Positions 1 through 6,452 of a stretch of 9,483 nucleotides of DNA are shown here, piece after piece. The translations under genes and the position numbers were made by a program. Numbering within the stretch: position 1 is the first letter of the stretch; each line of letters begins with the position of its first letter. The stretch comes from Bacteroidales bacterium (GTDB taxonomy: Bacteria; Bacteroidota; Bacteroidia; Bacteroidales; UBA932): positions 1 to 9,483 of the forward strand of contig JAGDBY010000165.1 of NCBI GenBank assembly GCA_017958765.1, given 5' to 3'. The notes below the pieces were generated by a model, which had not been told where the DNA came from, did not search any database, and saw only the letters and a program-made list of their open reading frames with translations.

Positions 1-1394
1 GCTACCTGCTCCTGGCAGAAGTCCTGGTGATCCTCGATTTCCTGTCTCAGAACAGGGGCTACGCGGTCGTAGAACAGGTAAGCGAAGTGAGTTACCTTGT
101 TGACCTGCCAGAATGCGGCTGTAGGAGAGTAGTCCACCATACTTCCGTTTCCTTCGCGGAACCACTCAGGAACGAATGAAATATTGGTGTACATAGGGGT
201 GAGTGGGGATGTGCCGGCATCGTCAACGCCGAACCATTCTATACCTCCGATCTCGTCAGGAAGCCAGCTGCGGGCCTGTCCGAGCAGCCAGAATCCGGTC
301 TGCTGGGTGGCGATGGCTCTCTCGTGAGTGTAGGTTACTCCGTCAACCGTGTATGTCATAGGACGCCAGCGGTAAGGAAGTCTGCTGACTCCTGCGCCCG
401 GATCCTCGGTCATATCCATAGGAGTTCCCTCGTAGTGGTCTCTCATCACGTTTGCAACCTGTGACAGGTTCACTTTCTCAGCAGGTTTGATGTAGAGAGG
501 CATCTTGTGGTCAGGATTGTATCCCATAGCGAAGTCGAGGTAGTCGTTTGCATCGGCAGTGTGGACTCCCTGGGCATCTTCCCAAGTGAATTTGCCGCCT
601 CCGAGAATGTTGAATGCTGACCACACTCTCCCTTCGCATCCTCTCATTCCGCTGAAATCGAGCGGATTGTAAGTGTCGCAGAAGCTGAAGTCCTCATCCG
701 TTCCGCTGTAAAGACCTTTCTCACGTGCAAATGAGACAACGTCTTTAGCGTACATACAGTTCTCTCTGTCGTTGAAAGGAATCTTGTGAATGCGGCTCTG
801 GTTAGCGTGGGCGCTGACATATCCGTCAGGAATTCTGATTGCAACCCATACGGTGCCTTTCTCGTCGCCCTTGCCGATCATCTCCATGATCCAGACCTCA
901 TTCTTGTCAGCGATAGAGAATGATTCTCCGCTTGAGCAGTATCCGTATTGCTGAGTGAGGGTAGTCATAATCTGGATAGCTTCGCGGGCGCTTTTAGCGC
1001 GCTGGAGCGTGATGTAGATCAGTGAGCCGTAATCAATCAGGCCGTCTCTGTTGGCCAGATTCACACCGCCGAAAGTGGTTTCGGTGATGATTACCTGATA
1101 CTGGTTCATATTGCCGACTGTCTGATAAGTGTGAGGTATCTGGGCGATCTGGCCTTGGTAATTGCCTCTGTCCCAGTTATACACGTCAATCTTTGACCCG
1201 GCCGGCCAGTTTGCCGCAGGTTTGAAGTAGAGCTCTCCGAAGAGAGTGTGGCTGTCGGCAGCGTAGGTTACCATAATAGATCCGTCAGTTGTAGCGCCCT
1301 TGGTAATCAACAGGTTTGTACAGCTGAGCAGATTGTCTGTCGGCAGTAACAGTGCGACACATATTGCGCACAGAGTGTAAAGAGTTTTTTTCAT
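1..1394 (-). CDS. C69-family dipeptidase, exported (3' end cut by window edge)
   Basis: The gene runs leftwards from an ATG at 1394 and stays open for 464 codons to the window edge, so the C-terminus is missing; relatives as I recall them are roughly 540-560 residues. Residues 1-24 are a signal peptide (MKKTLYTLCAICVALLLP...). Cys25 begins the segment CTNLLITKGATTDGS, the C69 N-terminal motif: Cys is the Ntn-hydrolase nucleophile that becomes residue 1 after processing, followed by the conserved DGS (37-39). The downstream TYAADSHTLFGELYF and VIITETTFGG segments also fit Bacteroidota C69 dipeptidases. The family cleaves dipeptides or short peptides; here it would act in the periplasm or at the cell surface. 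It is divergent from the 1448 gene. LLSC before the nucleophile resembles a lipobox (see findings). The family call is firm; substrate is unknown. Confidence 0.9.
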   Translation of the reverse strand, partial: MKKTLYTLCAICVALLLPTDNLLSCTNLLITKGATTDGSIMVTYAADSHTLFGELYFKPAANWPAGSKIDVYNWDRGNYQGQIAQIPHTYQTVGNMNQYQVIITETTFGGVNLANRDGLIDYGSLIYITLQRAKSAREAIQIMTTLTQQYGYCSSGESFSIADKNEVWIMEMIGKGDEKGTVWVAIRIPDGYVSAHANQSRIHKIPFNDRENCMYAKDVVSFAREKGLYSGTDEDFSFCDTYNPLDFSGMRGCEGRVWSAFNILGGGKFTWEDAQGVHTADANDYLDFAMGYNPDHKMPLYIKPAEKVNLSQVANVMRDHYEGTPMDMTEDPGAGVSRLPYRWRPMTYTVDGVTYTHERAIATQQTGFWLLGQARSWLPDEIGGIEWFGVDDAGTSPLTPMYTNISFVPEWFREGNGSMVDYSPTAAFWQVNKVTHFAYLFYDRVAPVLRQEIEDHQDFCQEQV

Positions 1395-1412
1395 ATTTGG
1401 AATGGATTTTGC

Positions 1413-1420
1413 TAACTTTG
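1413..1420 (+). promoter_or_regulatory. Bacteroidota -7 element (TAACTTTG) for the 1448 gene cluster
   Basis: TAACTTTG matches the TAnnTTTG consensus and would start transcription near 1426, about 22 bases before the ATG at 1448. The -33 region is only a T-run (1385-1391). It faces the minus-strand element at 1428-1435; together they form the near-palindrome TTTGTA-TAT-TACAAA (1417-1431), so the two promoters probably exclude each other. Confidence 0.45.
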
Positions 1421-1427
1421 TATATTA

Positions 1428-1435
1428 CAAATATA
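1428..1435 (-). promoter_or_regulatory. Bacteroidota -7 element (TATATTTG) for the C69 gene
   Basis: Read on the minus strand, this is TATATTTG, a match to the TAnnTTTG -7 consensus of the Bacteroidota primary sigma factor. It would start transcription near 1421, about 27 bases before the C69 ATG. I see no convincing -33 TTG at the expected distance, so this is a one-element call. Confidence 0.45.
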
Positions 1436-1447
1436 TAAAAAGTAATT

Positions 1448-1876
1448 ATGAAATTCTTTAGAATTATTATTTGTATAGCAGCCGGGATGGCTTTGAGCCT
1501 CTCTGTTTATGCTCAGAATCAGAACGAAGGGCAGAACCAGCCGCCTGAAGTGGATTACGGTAAACAGGCAGAAGAGCAGGCCAACGGTCTCGGCCAGGAG
1601 TTCAATCTGGATTATGCACAGATTTTCAAAGTAGATACACTGTACCAGCGCGTTCTTCCTCTCTTCTTCGAGGAGATGAATACTCTCCAGCAGAGAGGTT
1701 TCCAGAATACCGATTTCTATCAGCAGGTAGCTGACAGGTGGAATGACTACATCGATACCGTTCTGGAGTCTATCTTCACTGCAGATCAGTGGAAGAAGTA
1801 TATGAAATCTCCTTACGGCAAGGAGAAACAGCGCCGGGACAAACGTATCGAGCAATATAATTCTCAAGTCAAATGA
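1448..1876 (+). CDS. Small secreted protein of unknown function (helical, charged)
   Basis: This encodes 142 residues. Residues 1-22 form a Sec signal peptide ending VYA, with likely cleavage before QNQ. There is no lipobox, so the product should be soluble in the periplasm or exported. After a Gln/Asn-rich stretch (22-35) the mature part looks all-helical, with NLDYAQIFKVDTLYQRV near 57-72, a central FFEEMNTLQQR, and a basic tail containing QWKKYMKS and KEKQRRDKR. From memory this pattern (a 'DQW.KY.KS' segment and a Lys/Arg tail) recurs in conserved uncharacterised Bacteroidales proteins. It is loosely like Spy/CpxP-type helical periplasmic proteins, but I see no clear LTxxQ repeats. The stop overlaps the next start (ATGA, 1873-1876), indicating translational coupling with the lipoprotein. 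No function is claimed. Confidence 0.8.
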   Translation: MKFFRIIICIAAGMALSLSVYAQNQNEGQNQPPEVDYGKQAEEQANGLGQEFNLDYAQIFKVDTLYQRVLPLFFEEMNTLQQRGFQNTDFYQQVADRWNDYIDTVLESIFTADQWKKYMKSPYGKEKQRRDKRIEQYNSQVK

Positions 1877-2277
1877 AATCACTATTCAGAATCGCTGCCT
1901 GCTTGATGCTGACAGCATCGCTTCTTTGCAGCTGTTCTTTTGAATCAAAAAAAGCATCTAAAGTGGCCGAAAGTTTTCTGACCGCTTTCTTCCAAATGGA
2001 TTATCAGACCGCAGGATCATTCTGCGCTGGTGATTTGGCAGCGGAGATACAGGAGTCTATAGATGACGTAGAATTGCCGAGCGAAGAGATGACGGAGCTT
2101 GTAAAAGAGGCCTCTATGAACACCACTTTCGAAATTACCCAGGTGGACACCAAGTCCGAGAAAGGGGTAGCTACGGTGTGCTATGTGATTCACCCTTACG
2201 GAAACGAGGAGAATGTGGAACGCTCTATGCTCCTTGTCAAAGAGAAAGGGAAGTGGCTTGTTCTTCAATTATTCTAA
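1873..2277 (+). CDS. Small lipoprotein with DUF4878-like (NTF2-like) fold
   Basis: This encodes 134 residues. The signal peptide is MKSLFRIAACLMLTASLLCSC; Cys21 (LCSC) or Cys19 (SLLC) would be the lipidated residue, so the product is a lipoprotein. The mature part begins with a helix, KVAESFLTAFFQMDYQTA, then AGDLAAEI, and ends with beta-strand-like segments (TTFEITQVDTKSE, GVATVCYVIHPYG, MLLVKEKGKWLVLQLF). That order, 'A..FL.A....DY..A' followed by a curved sheet ending in 'KWLV', is typical of DUF4878 and related NTF2-like lipoproteins of Bacteroidota, whose role is unknown. It overlaps the upstream secreted-protein gene by 4 bases and lies 6 bases before the dehydrogenase gene, so the three are probably one transcript. 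The lipoprotein call is firm; the domain is an inference. Confidence 0.8.
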   Translation: MKSLFRIAACLMLTASLLCSCSFESKKASKVAESFLTAFFQMDYQTAGSFCAGDLAAEIQESIDDVELPSEEMTELVKEASMNTTFEITQVDTKSEKGVATVCYVIHPYGNEENVERSMLLVKEKGKWLVLQLF

Positions 2278-2283
2278 CAATCA

Positions 2284-3114
2284 ATGGAAAGTAAAGTTAT
2301 TGTTCTGACCGGTGCCAGCAGCGGTATCGGTTTCCAGACCGCCCGTTTGCTGGCAGGTCAGGGACACAAAGTATACGGCGCTGCCCGCAGGGTGGAGATG
2401 ATGGAGCCTCTTGTTAAAGAAGGCGTTGTTCCTATCAAAATGGATATTACCGACGAGAGTTCGGTAGAGTCGGCTGTAAAGACCGTCCTCGATGCAGAGG
2501 GAAGAATCGACGTTCTGATCAACAATGCCGGATTCGGATTCTTCGGAGCCATAGAGACAGTCCCTATCGAAGAAGCCCGTCGCCAGCTTGAAGTGAATGT
2601 GTTCGGTCTGGCCCGTATCACCCCGCTTGTAATCCCTGTGATGAGGCAGCAGAAAAGCGGCCGTATTGTCAACATATCCTCAGTCGCAGGCCGCTCCGTA
2701 TTGCTGTTCGGAGGTTGGTATCACGTTTCAAAATACTCGGTGGAGGCTTTCAGCGACGCTTTGAGAATGGAACTCAAGCCTTTCGGCATAGACGTTTCAA
2801 TGATTGAGCCGGGTGCCATAAAGACCAACTGGGGGATAATAGCGGCAGAACATCTGGCTGAAACATCCACCGGGACGGTTTACCAGCAGCTGGGAGAAAA
2901 AGAGGCAAATCTTATGAAACAGATCTATTCAGGAAAGATGCTCTCTTCTCCTTCGGTCATTTCGAAGGCCATCAGCCGTGCAGTCAACGACCGCCGTCCG
3001 AAGGCCAGATACGTGACCGGCTTCGGTTCTCACTCTATTCTCTTCTTCAAGGGTATTCTTCCTGCCCGCTGGTGGGACGCAATGCTGCGTAAGGGTGTAG
3101 GTAAGCTGGGTTAG
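2284..3114 (+). CDS. Short-chain dehydrogenase/reductase (classical SDR)
   Basis: This encodes 276 residues with a full Rossmann fold and catalytic set. The cofactor loop is TGASSGIG (9-16); NNAG is at 80-83; Asn105 (EVNVFG) and Ser133 (NISSVAG) precede Tyr146 and Lys150 of the YxxxK motif (YHVSK), completing the Asn-Ser-Tyr-Lys tetrad. Basic residues AARR (33-36) after the second strand suggest NADP(H) preference. EPGAIKT near 175-181 is the usual P-G motif after strand six. The C-terminal extension, about 215-276, is longer than the minimal 250-residue SDR and would cover the substrate site. The family oxidises or reduces alcohols and ketones with NAD(P); the substrate cannot be read from sequence. 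No Shine-Dalgarno sequence precedes the ATG. Its last 4 bases overlap the end of convergent mutS2. Confidence 0.92.
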   Translation: MESKVIVLTGASSGIGFQTARLLAGQGHKVYGAARRVEMMEPLVKEGVVPIKMDITDESSVESAVKTVLDAEGRIDVLINNAGFGFFGAIETVPIEEARRQLEVNVFGLARITPLVIPVMRQQKSGRIVNISSVAGRSVLLFGGWYHVSKYSVEAFSDALRMELKPFGIDVSMIEPGAIKTNWGIIAAEHLAETSTGTVYQQLGEKEANLMKQIYSGKMLSSPSVISKAISRAVNDRRPKARYVTGFGSHSILFFKGILPARWWDAMLRKGVGKLG

Positions 3115-5624
3115 TCCAGATAGACCACGGTAATCCCGCTTCCGCCCAAAGTGATATCTTCATCGGCGAAAGACTTTATCCCGGGCATAGTTTTGAGGTA
3201 TTTTCGGATCTCTTCCCTGAGAATTCCGTTCCCTTTTCCGTGCAGAATCTTTACCTGGGATACTCCTACCATCTGAGCGTCGTCTATAAAACGGGTCACT
3301 ATGTCGAGGGCGTCCATAAGGCGCTGCCCGCGGATGTCTATTGAAGGGGAGAATTCCAGCCTTCTCTTTGAGACGCTTTCGCTGCCGTAAGATGTTGTAT
3401 CGGAAAATGTTGGGGCGTTCTTTTTTAGAGTGCTCTTGTAGTCTGCATTGGAGATTTTCTCCACCTTTGAAGGGGCCATTCTGGATGTGATGCTGCCGAT
3501 GGCTACAGATATGCTTTTGGCACTGATCCGTACCACTTCGCCTACCATATCCCCGTCTTTGATCCGCACTTTGTCACCCACCGCTATCGGTCCGTCGTTT
3601 ACTTTAGGGCTCGGTTTTACCAAGTTGCCCTGTATCGGTGTCCCGGCTTTTCTGGCCCTTTCCTCTTTGCGTTTCTGCTCTCTCTGCTTTCTTGCCAGAA
3701 GCAGTTGCAATTCTCTGTCAATCTTCTCGTCATTGGCGTCGGAACGGCTCTCCAGGACATTCTCTTTGAAGGTTTCAAGCTTCTTACGGGCCGCTTTTGT
3801 CTTCTCTTTCTCGGCCTGGGACTCTTTGATCTCCCGGATGGTATTCTCTATCTGTTTGTTGGCTCCGGCAAGAATCTCTTTGGCTTCGCTGCGGGCCTGG
3901 TCAAGAATCTGTTTTTTGAGTGCCTTTATTTCGGAGAGTTCCTTCTGATATTTATCGGTAAGTCCCTCCAGAGCTTTGTCTGCAGAGCGGACTTTGATCA
4001 GTTTCTGGTCGAGAGCCTTTCGGTTGCGGGCAATTTTGCGGAGCTGCTTCTCCATATCTACGAAATCCTCGCCCGCCAGTTCTTCGGCCCGTTTTACGAT
4101 AGGCTCGGGGAGCCCGATCTTCCGCGCCAGCTCGAATGCGAAAGAGTTGCCGGGCAGTCCCTGCTCAAGTTTGAAGAGGGGAGCGATATTGTTTGCATCG
4201 AAGAGCATCGCTCCGTTCACCACACCTTTGCTGTTCCCTGCGAACAGTTTCAGGTTTGTGTAGTGGGTAGTGATTATTCCGTAAACTCCCTTGCTGTCCA
4301 GTTCTGAGAGAATAGCTTCGGCTATCGCTCCTCCGGCTGCAGGCTCGGTGCCGCTGCCGAACTCGTCGATGAGGACGAGCGACTTTTCGTTTGAGGAAGC
4401 GACTATCTCACGCATGTTCATAAGGTGAGAACTGTATGTACTCAGGTCATTCTCAAGGGATTGGTCATCACCTATGTCTATGAAGATCGAGTCGAAAATC
4501 ACCATCTCCGAGATCTCGGAGGTAGGGATAAGCATACCCCATTGGAACATATACTGCAGCAGTCCCATTGTCTTTAGGCATACCGATTTTCCACCGGCAT
4601 TAGGGCCGGATATCAGGAGGATGTGTTTCTCTTTCGTCAGTTCGAGCGAGAGAGGAACCATCTCTTTATTCTCTTTCTTAAGGGCTTTCTCCAGGAGAGG
4701 GTGGCGGGCTTTGTGAAGTCTTACGGCGCCGTCTTTGGAGATGACAGGCATTCCGGCGATAATGTCCATAGCCACCAGCGCCTTCGCCCTGATGAAGTCT
4801 ATCTCTCCCATAAAGAGGGACGCCTCTACAAGTTCGGGAAGATACGGTCGGAGAAAGGCTGTGAATTCAAACAGAATCCTCTGAATCTCCCGCTGCTCCT
4901 CGAACTGAAGCTCGCGGACCTGGTTGTTGAGCTCGATCACTTCGAACGGCTCGATAAACACGGTCTTGCCCGTAGCGGATTCGTCATAGACCACTCCGGA
5001 GATCTTCTTCTTGTTTGCGGCTACTACCGGAATCAGCGTCTTTCCGTCCCTTACGGATACTGACGCTCCCTCTTCCACAATCCCGTCGGCCTGAGCCTTC
5101 TGGAGGATGGAGAGTATATGCTTGGATATCGATTTCTCTTTGTCTTTCAGTGCCTTGCGGATGACGGCAAGCTGGTCTGAGGCGTTGTCGCGTATCTCTC
5201 CGTACTTGTCGAGAATGGAGTCGATTCTCCTTGACACTTCGGGATACTGTGCGATAGGCTCCGAGAGTGCTACCAAAGTAGGGTAGAGCCCGTCATTCTT
5301 TGCTTTCTGGAAAAAGGAGAGAATCTTTCTCAGGGTCTCGAGGCTTGTTCTCAGCAAAACGAGGGACTGAAGATCAATTGCAGCGTGGTCCGAGTTGAGT
5401 CTGAGCAAAAACTCTTTTGAGTCGATATAGCCGTTGCTCGGGAATTTATCCTCGAACATACAGATGAGTCTCATCTCGTCGGTGAGAAGCAGTCTGTGCT
5501 GTATCTGATCCTCTTCGCAGGAGATGGATTCGCTCTCGGCGCGTGAGGCGGCGTAACGGGTGGAGCACTTGGATGCAATCATCCCCCGTATTTTGTCAAA
5601 TCCTATTTTCTGCTCTAAGTTCAC
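3111..5624 (-). CDS. mutS2: Endonuclease MutS2 (ATPase with C-terminal Smr domain)
   Basis: This encodes 837 residues, normal for Bacteroidota MutS2. The MutS-type core and clamp region (about 1-310) lacks the mismatch-recognition domain. The ATPase follows: Walker A GPNAGGKS (340-347), DDQSLENDLSTYSSH (386-400), Walker B LVLIDEFGSGTEP (416-428) and the TTH switch (452-454). A charged coiled coil spans about 515-660, a KOW-like segment (VGDKVRIKDGDMVGEV) lies near 682-697, and an Smr nuclease domain covers 760-837 with DIRG (763-766) and HGKGNG (795-800). Family members bind branched DNA and suppress recombination; in Bacillus MutS2 also acts on collided ribosomes. The start is GTG at 5624, supported by N-terminal LEQKIGFDKIR, conserved in homologues; the first in-frame ATG (codon 15) would remove it. 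It overlaps the cdaA stop by one base (TAGTG), so the two are coupled. Confidence 0.96.
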   Translation of the reverse strand: MNLEQKIGFDKIRGMIASKCSTRYAASRAESESISCEEDQIQHRLLLTDEMRLICMFEDKFPSNGYIDSKEFLLRLNSDHAAIDLQSLVLLRTSLETLRKILSFFQKAKNDGLYPTLVALSEPIAQYPEVSRRIDSILDKYGEIRDNASDQLAVIRKALKDKEKSISKHILSILQKAQADGIVEEGASVSVRDGKTLIPVVAANKKKISGVVYDESATGKTVFIEPFEVIELNNQVRELQFEEQREIQRILFEFTAFLRPYLPELVEASLFMGEIDFIRAKALVAMDIIAGMPVISKDGAVRLHKARHPLLEKALKKENKEMVPLSLELTKEKHILLISGPNAGGKSVCLKTMGLLQYMFQWGMLIPTSEISEMVIFDSIFIDIGDDQSLENDLSTYSSHLMNMREIVASSNEKSLVLIDEFGSGTEPAAGGAIAEAILSELDSKGVYGIITTHYTNLKLFAGNSKGVVNGAMLFDANNIAPLFKLEQGLPGNSFAFELARKIGLPEPIVKRAEELAGEDFVDMEKQLRKIARNRKALDQKLIKVRSADKALEGLTDKYQKELSEIKALKKQILDQARSEAKEILAGANKQIENTIREIKESQAEKEKTKAARKKLETFKENVLESRSDANDEKIDRELQLLLARKQREQKRKEERARKAGTPIQGNLVKPSPKVNDGPIAVGDKVRIKDGDMVGEVVRISAKSISVAIGSITSRMAPSKVEKISNADYKSTLKKNAPTFSDTTSYGSESVSKRRLEFSPSIDIRGQRLMDALDIVTRFIDDAQMVGVSQVKILHGKGNGILREEIRKYLKTMPGIKSFADEDITLGGSGITVVYLD

Positions 5625-6406
5625 TATTTGAATGAATTTTCAAGAGCGACGCGAAGCTCTATAATGCTGCTCATCAAAGTGATGACGCCGTTGGCCACGT
5701 AAGATATGTTTCCGGTCTCCTCGGATACCACAATCGCCTCGGCATCAGTTTGTTCGGTGATACCTATGGCCGCTTTGTGCCTCATGCCGTACCCCGGATT
5801 GATGTTCTGACTGTCGGTGATAGGGAGGGTGCACCTCACAGCCACGATGCGGTCGTGGGTGATGATCATCGCCCCGTCGTGGAGGGGAGAATTCTTAAAG
5901 AAAAGATTCTCTATAAGCCTTCTGTGAATAGCGGCATCGATCACGTCGCCGGTCTCGATGTACGGCTCGAGGGATGACTCGTGCTTGATCACTATCAGGG
6001 CGCCTGTCTTGCTGGTGGACATACGGGAGCAGGCGTTGGTTATCTCATCGAGGGCTGCAGGAGAGAACCCCTCCAGCTTATTGTAGAATATGGAGCGTCT
6101 TCTCCTTTTCTTGAGCGGAGTGGCATTCCCAAGGTGGAGGAGGAAACGCCTGATCTCCTGCTGAAACAGGATTATCAGCGCCAGCACTCCCACCCCGAGG
6201 ATCTGTCCCAGAATGAGGGTGAGCAGCTCCATACCCAGCACGCGGGCTATAATCCAGATGATATAGAGTACCATAATCGCCATAAAAATGCTTATGGCGT
6301 TGGTTCCGCGTGTCAGTTTGAATACTTCAAAGAAGATGAATGCCACGATAATGACATCCAGAACGTCGATGAAATTTATGTTTATAAAGTCTAACACAAT
6401 ATGCAA
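5624..6406 (-). CDS. cdaA: Diadenylate cyclase CdaA (c-di-AMP synthase, membrane-bound)
   Basis: This encodes up to 260 residues. Three hydrophobic segments (about 14-28, 37-57, 60-80) anchor it in the inner membrane, followed by FQQEIRRFL, a basic linker (KKRRRR, 99-104) and the DAC domain (about 110-235). The catalytic motifs are SPLHDGA (DGA 177-179) and GMRHKAAIG (209-211). The enzyme joins two ATP into c-di-AMP, which controls potassium and osmolyte balance and cell-wall homeostasis. The usual RHR motif reads RHK here, a conservative change. The start is uncertain: no ATG occurs in the first 42 codons. TTG at 6406 is the most upstream choice (an in-frame stop lies above it) and GTG at 6397 is the alternative. 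It is first in a two-gene unit with mutS2. In many Bacteroidota, as I recall, folP is the neighbour; it is not here. Confidence 0.95.
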   Translation of the reverse strand: MHIVLDFININFIDVLDVIIVAFIFFEVFKLTRGTNAISIFMAIMVLYIIWIIARVLGMELLTLILGQILGVGVLALIILFQQEIRRFLLHLGNATPLKKRRRRSIFYNKLEGFSPAALDEITNACSRMSTSKTGALIVIKHESSLEPYIETGDVIDAAIHRRLIENLFFKNSPLHDGAMIITHDRIVAVRCTLPITDSQNINPGYGMRHKAAIGITEQTDAEAIVVSEETGNISYVANGVITLMSSIIELRVALENSFK

Positions 6407-6411
6407 AAGTA
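6404..6411 (-). promoter_or_regulatory. Bacteroidota -7 element (TACTTTTG) for cdaA-mutS2
   Basis: On the minus strand this reads TACTTTTG, a TAnnTTTG match, and would start transcription near 6397. A TTG at 6437-6435 is a possible -33 element, but the 23-base spacing is longer than the usual 19-21. The element contains the TTG codon (6406-6404) that is the most upstream cdaA start, so promoter and that start cannot both be right. Confidence 0.4.
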
Positions 6412-6416
6412 TTAAT

Positions 6417-6424
6417 TATCTTTG
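6417..6424 (+). promoter_or_regulatory. Bacteroidota -7 element (TATCTTTG) for the comF gene
   Basis: TATCTTTG matches TAnnTTTG, with expected transcription start near 6430 and a leader of about 22 bases to the ATG at 6453. No TTG is visible at the -33 distance. It lies back to back with the cdaA element at 6404-6411. Confidence 0.4.
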
Positions 6425-6439
6425 AATTGTATAACAATT
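6425..6439. promoter_or_regulatory. 15-bp perfect palindrome between cdaA and comF (possible operator)
   Basis: AATTGT-ATA-ACAATT is two perfect 6-base inverted arms around a 3-base spacer. It sits directly after the comF -7 element, over the expected comF start site, and 2 bases before the Shine-Dalgarno sequence; it also covers the possible -33 TTG of cdaA. It could be a repressor site or a weak hairpin. AT-rich DNA yields such palindromes by chance, so confidence is low. Confidence 0.3.
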
Positions 6440-6440
6440 A

Positions 6441-6446
6441 AGGAGG
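6441..6446 (+). promoter_or_regulatory. Strong Shine-Dalgarno sequence (AGGAGG) for comF
   Basis: AGGAGG lies 6 bases before the ATG at 6453 and fixes that start. It is the only strong Shine-Dalgarno sequence at any start in this window; the other starts have AT-rich leaders, as is usual in Bacteroidota. Confidence 0.75.
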
Positions 6447-6452
6447 GAAGAT

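Noticed and set aside
1412..1882. Minus-strand reading frame of 156 codons opposite the secreted-protein gene
   Set aside because: The plus-strand frame has a clear signal peptide, an upstream -7 element and coupling to the next gene; the antisense frame has no recognisable domain.
3106..3119. Small hairpin CTGG-GTTAGT-CCAG at the SDR/mutS2 junction as a terminator
   Set aside because: Only 4 bp of stem with no U-tract on either strand.
3705..4307. Plus-strand reading frame of 200 codons inside mutS2
   Set aside because: It is opposite conserved MutS2 sequence and has no domain of its own.
5981..6394. Plus-strand reading frame of 137 codons opposite cdaA
   Set aside because: cdaA has all its domain motifs on the minus strand; the antisense frame is a shadow.
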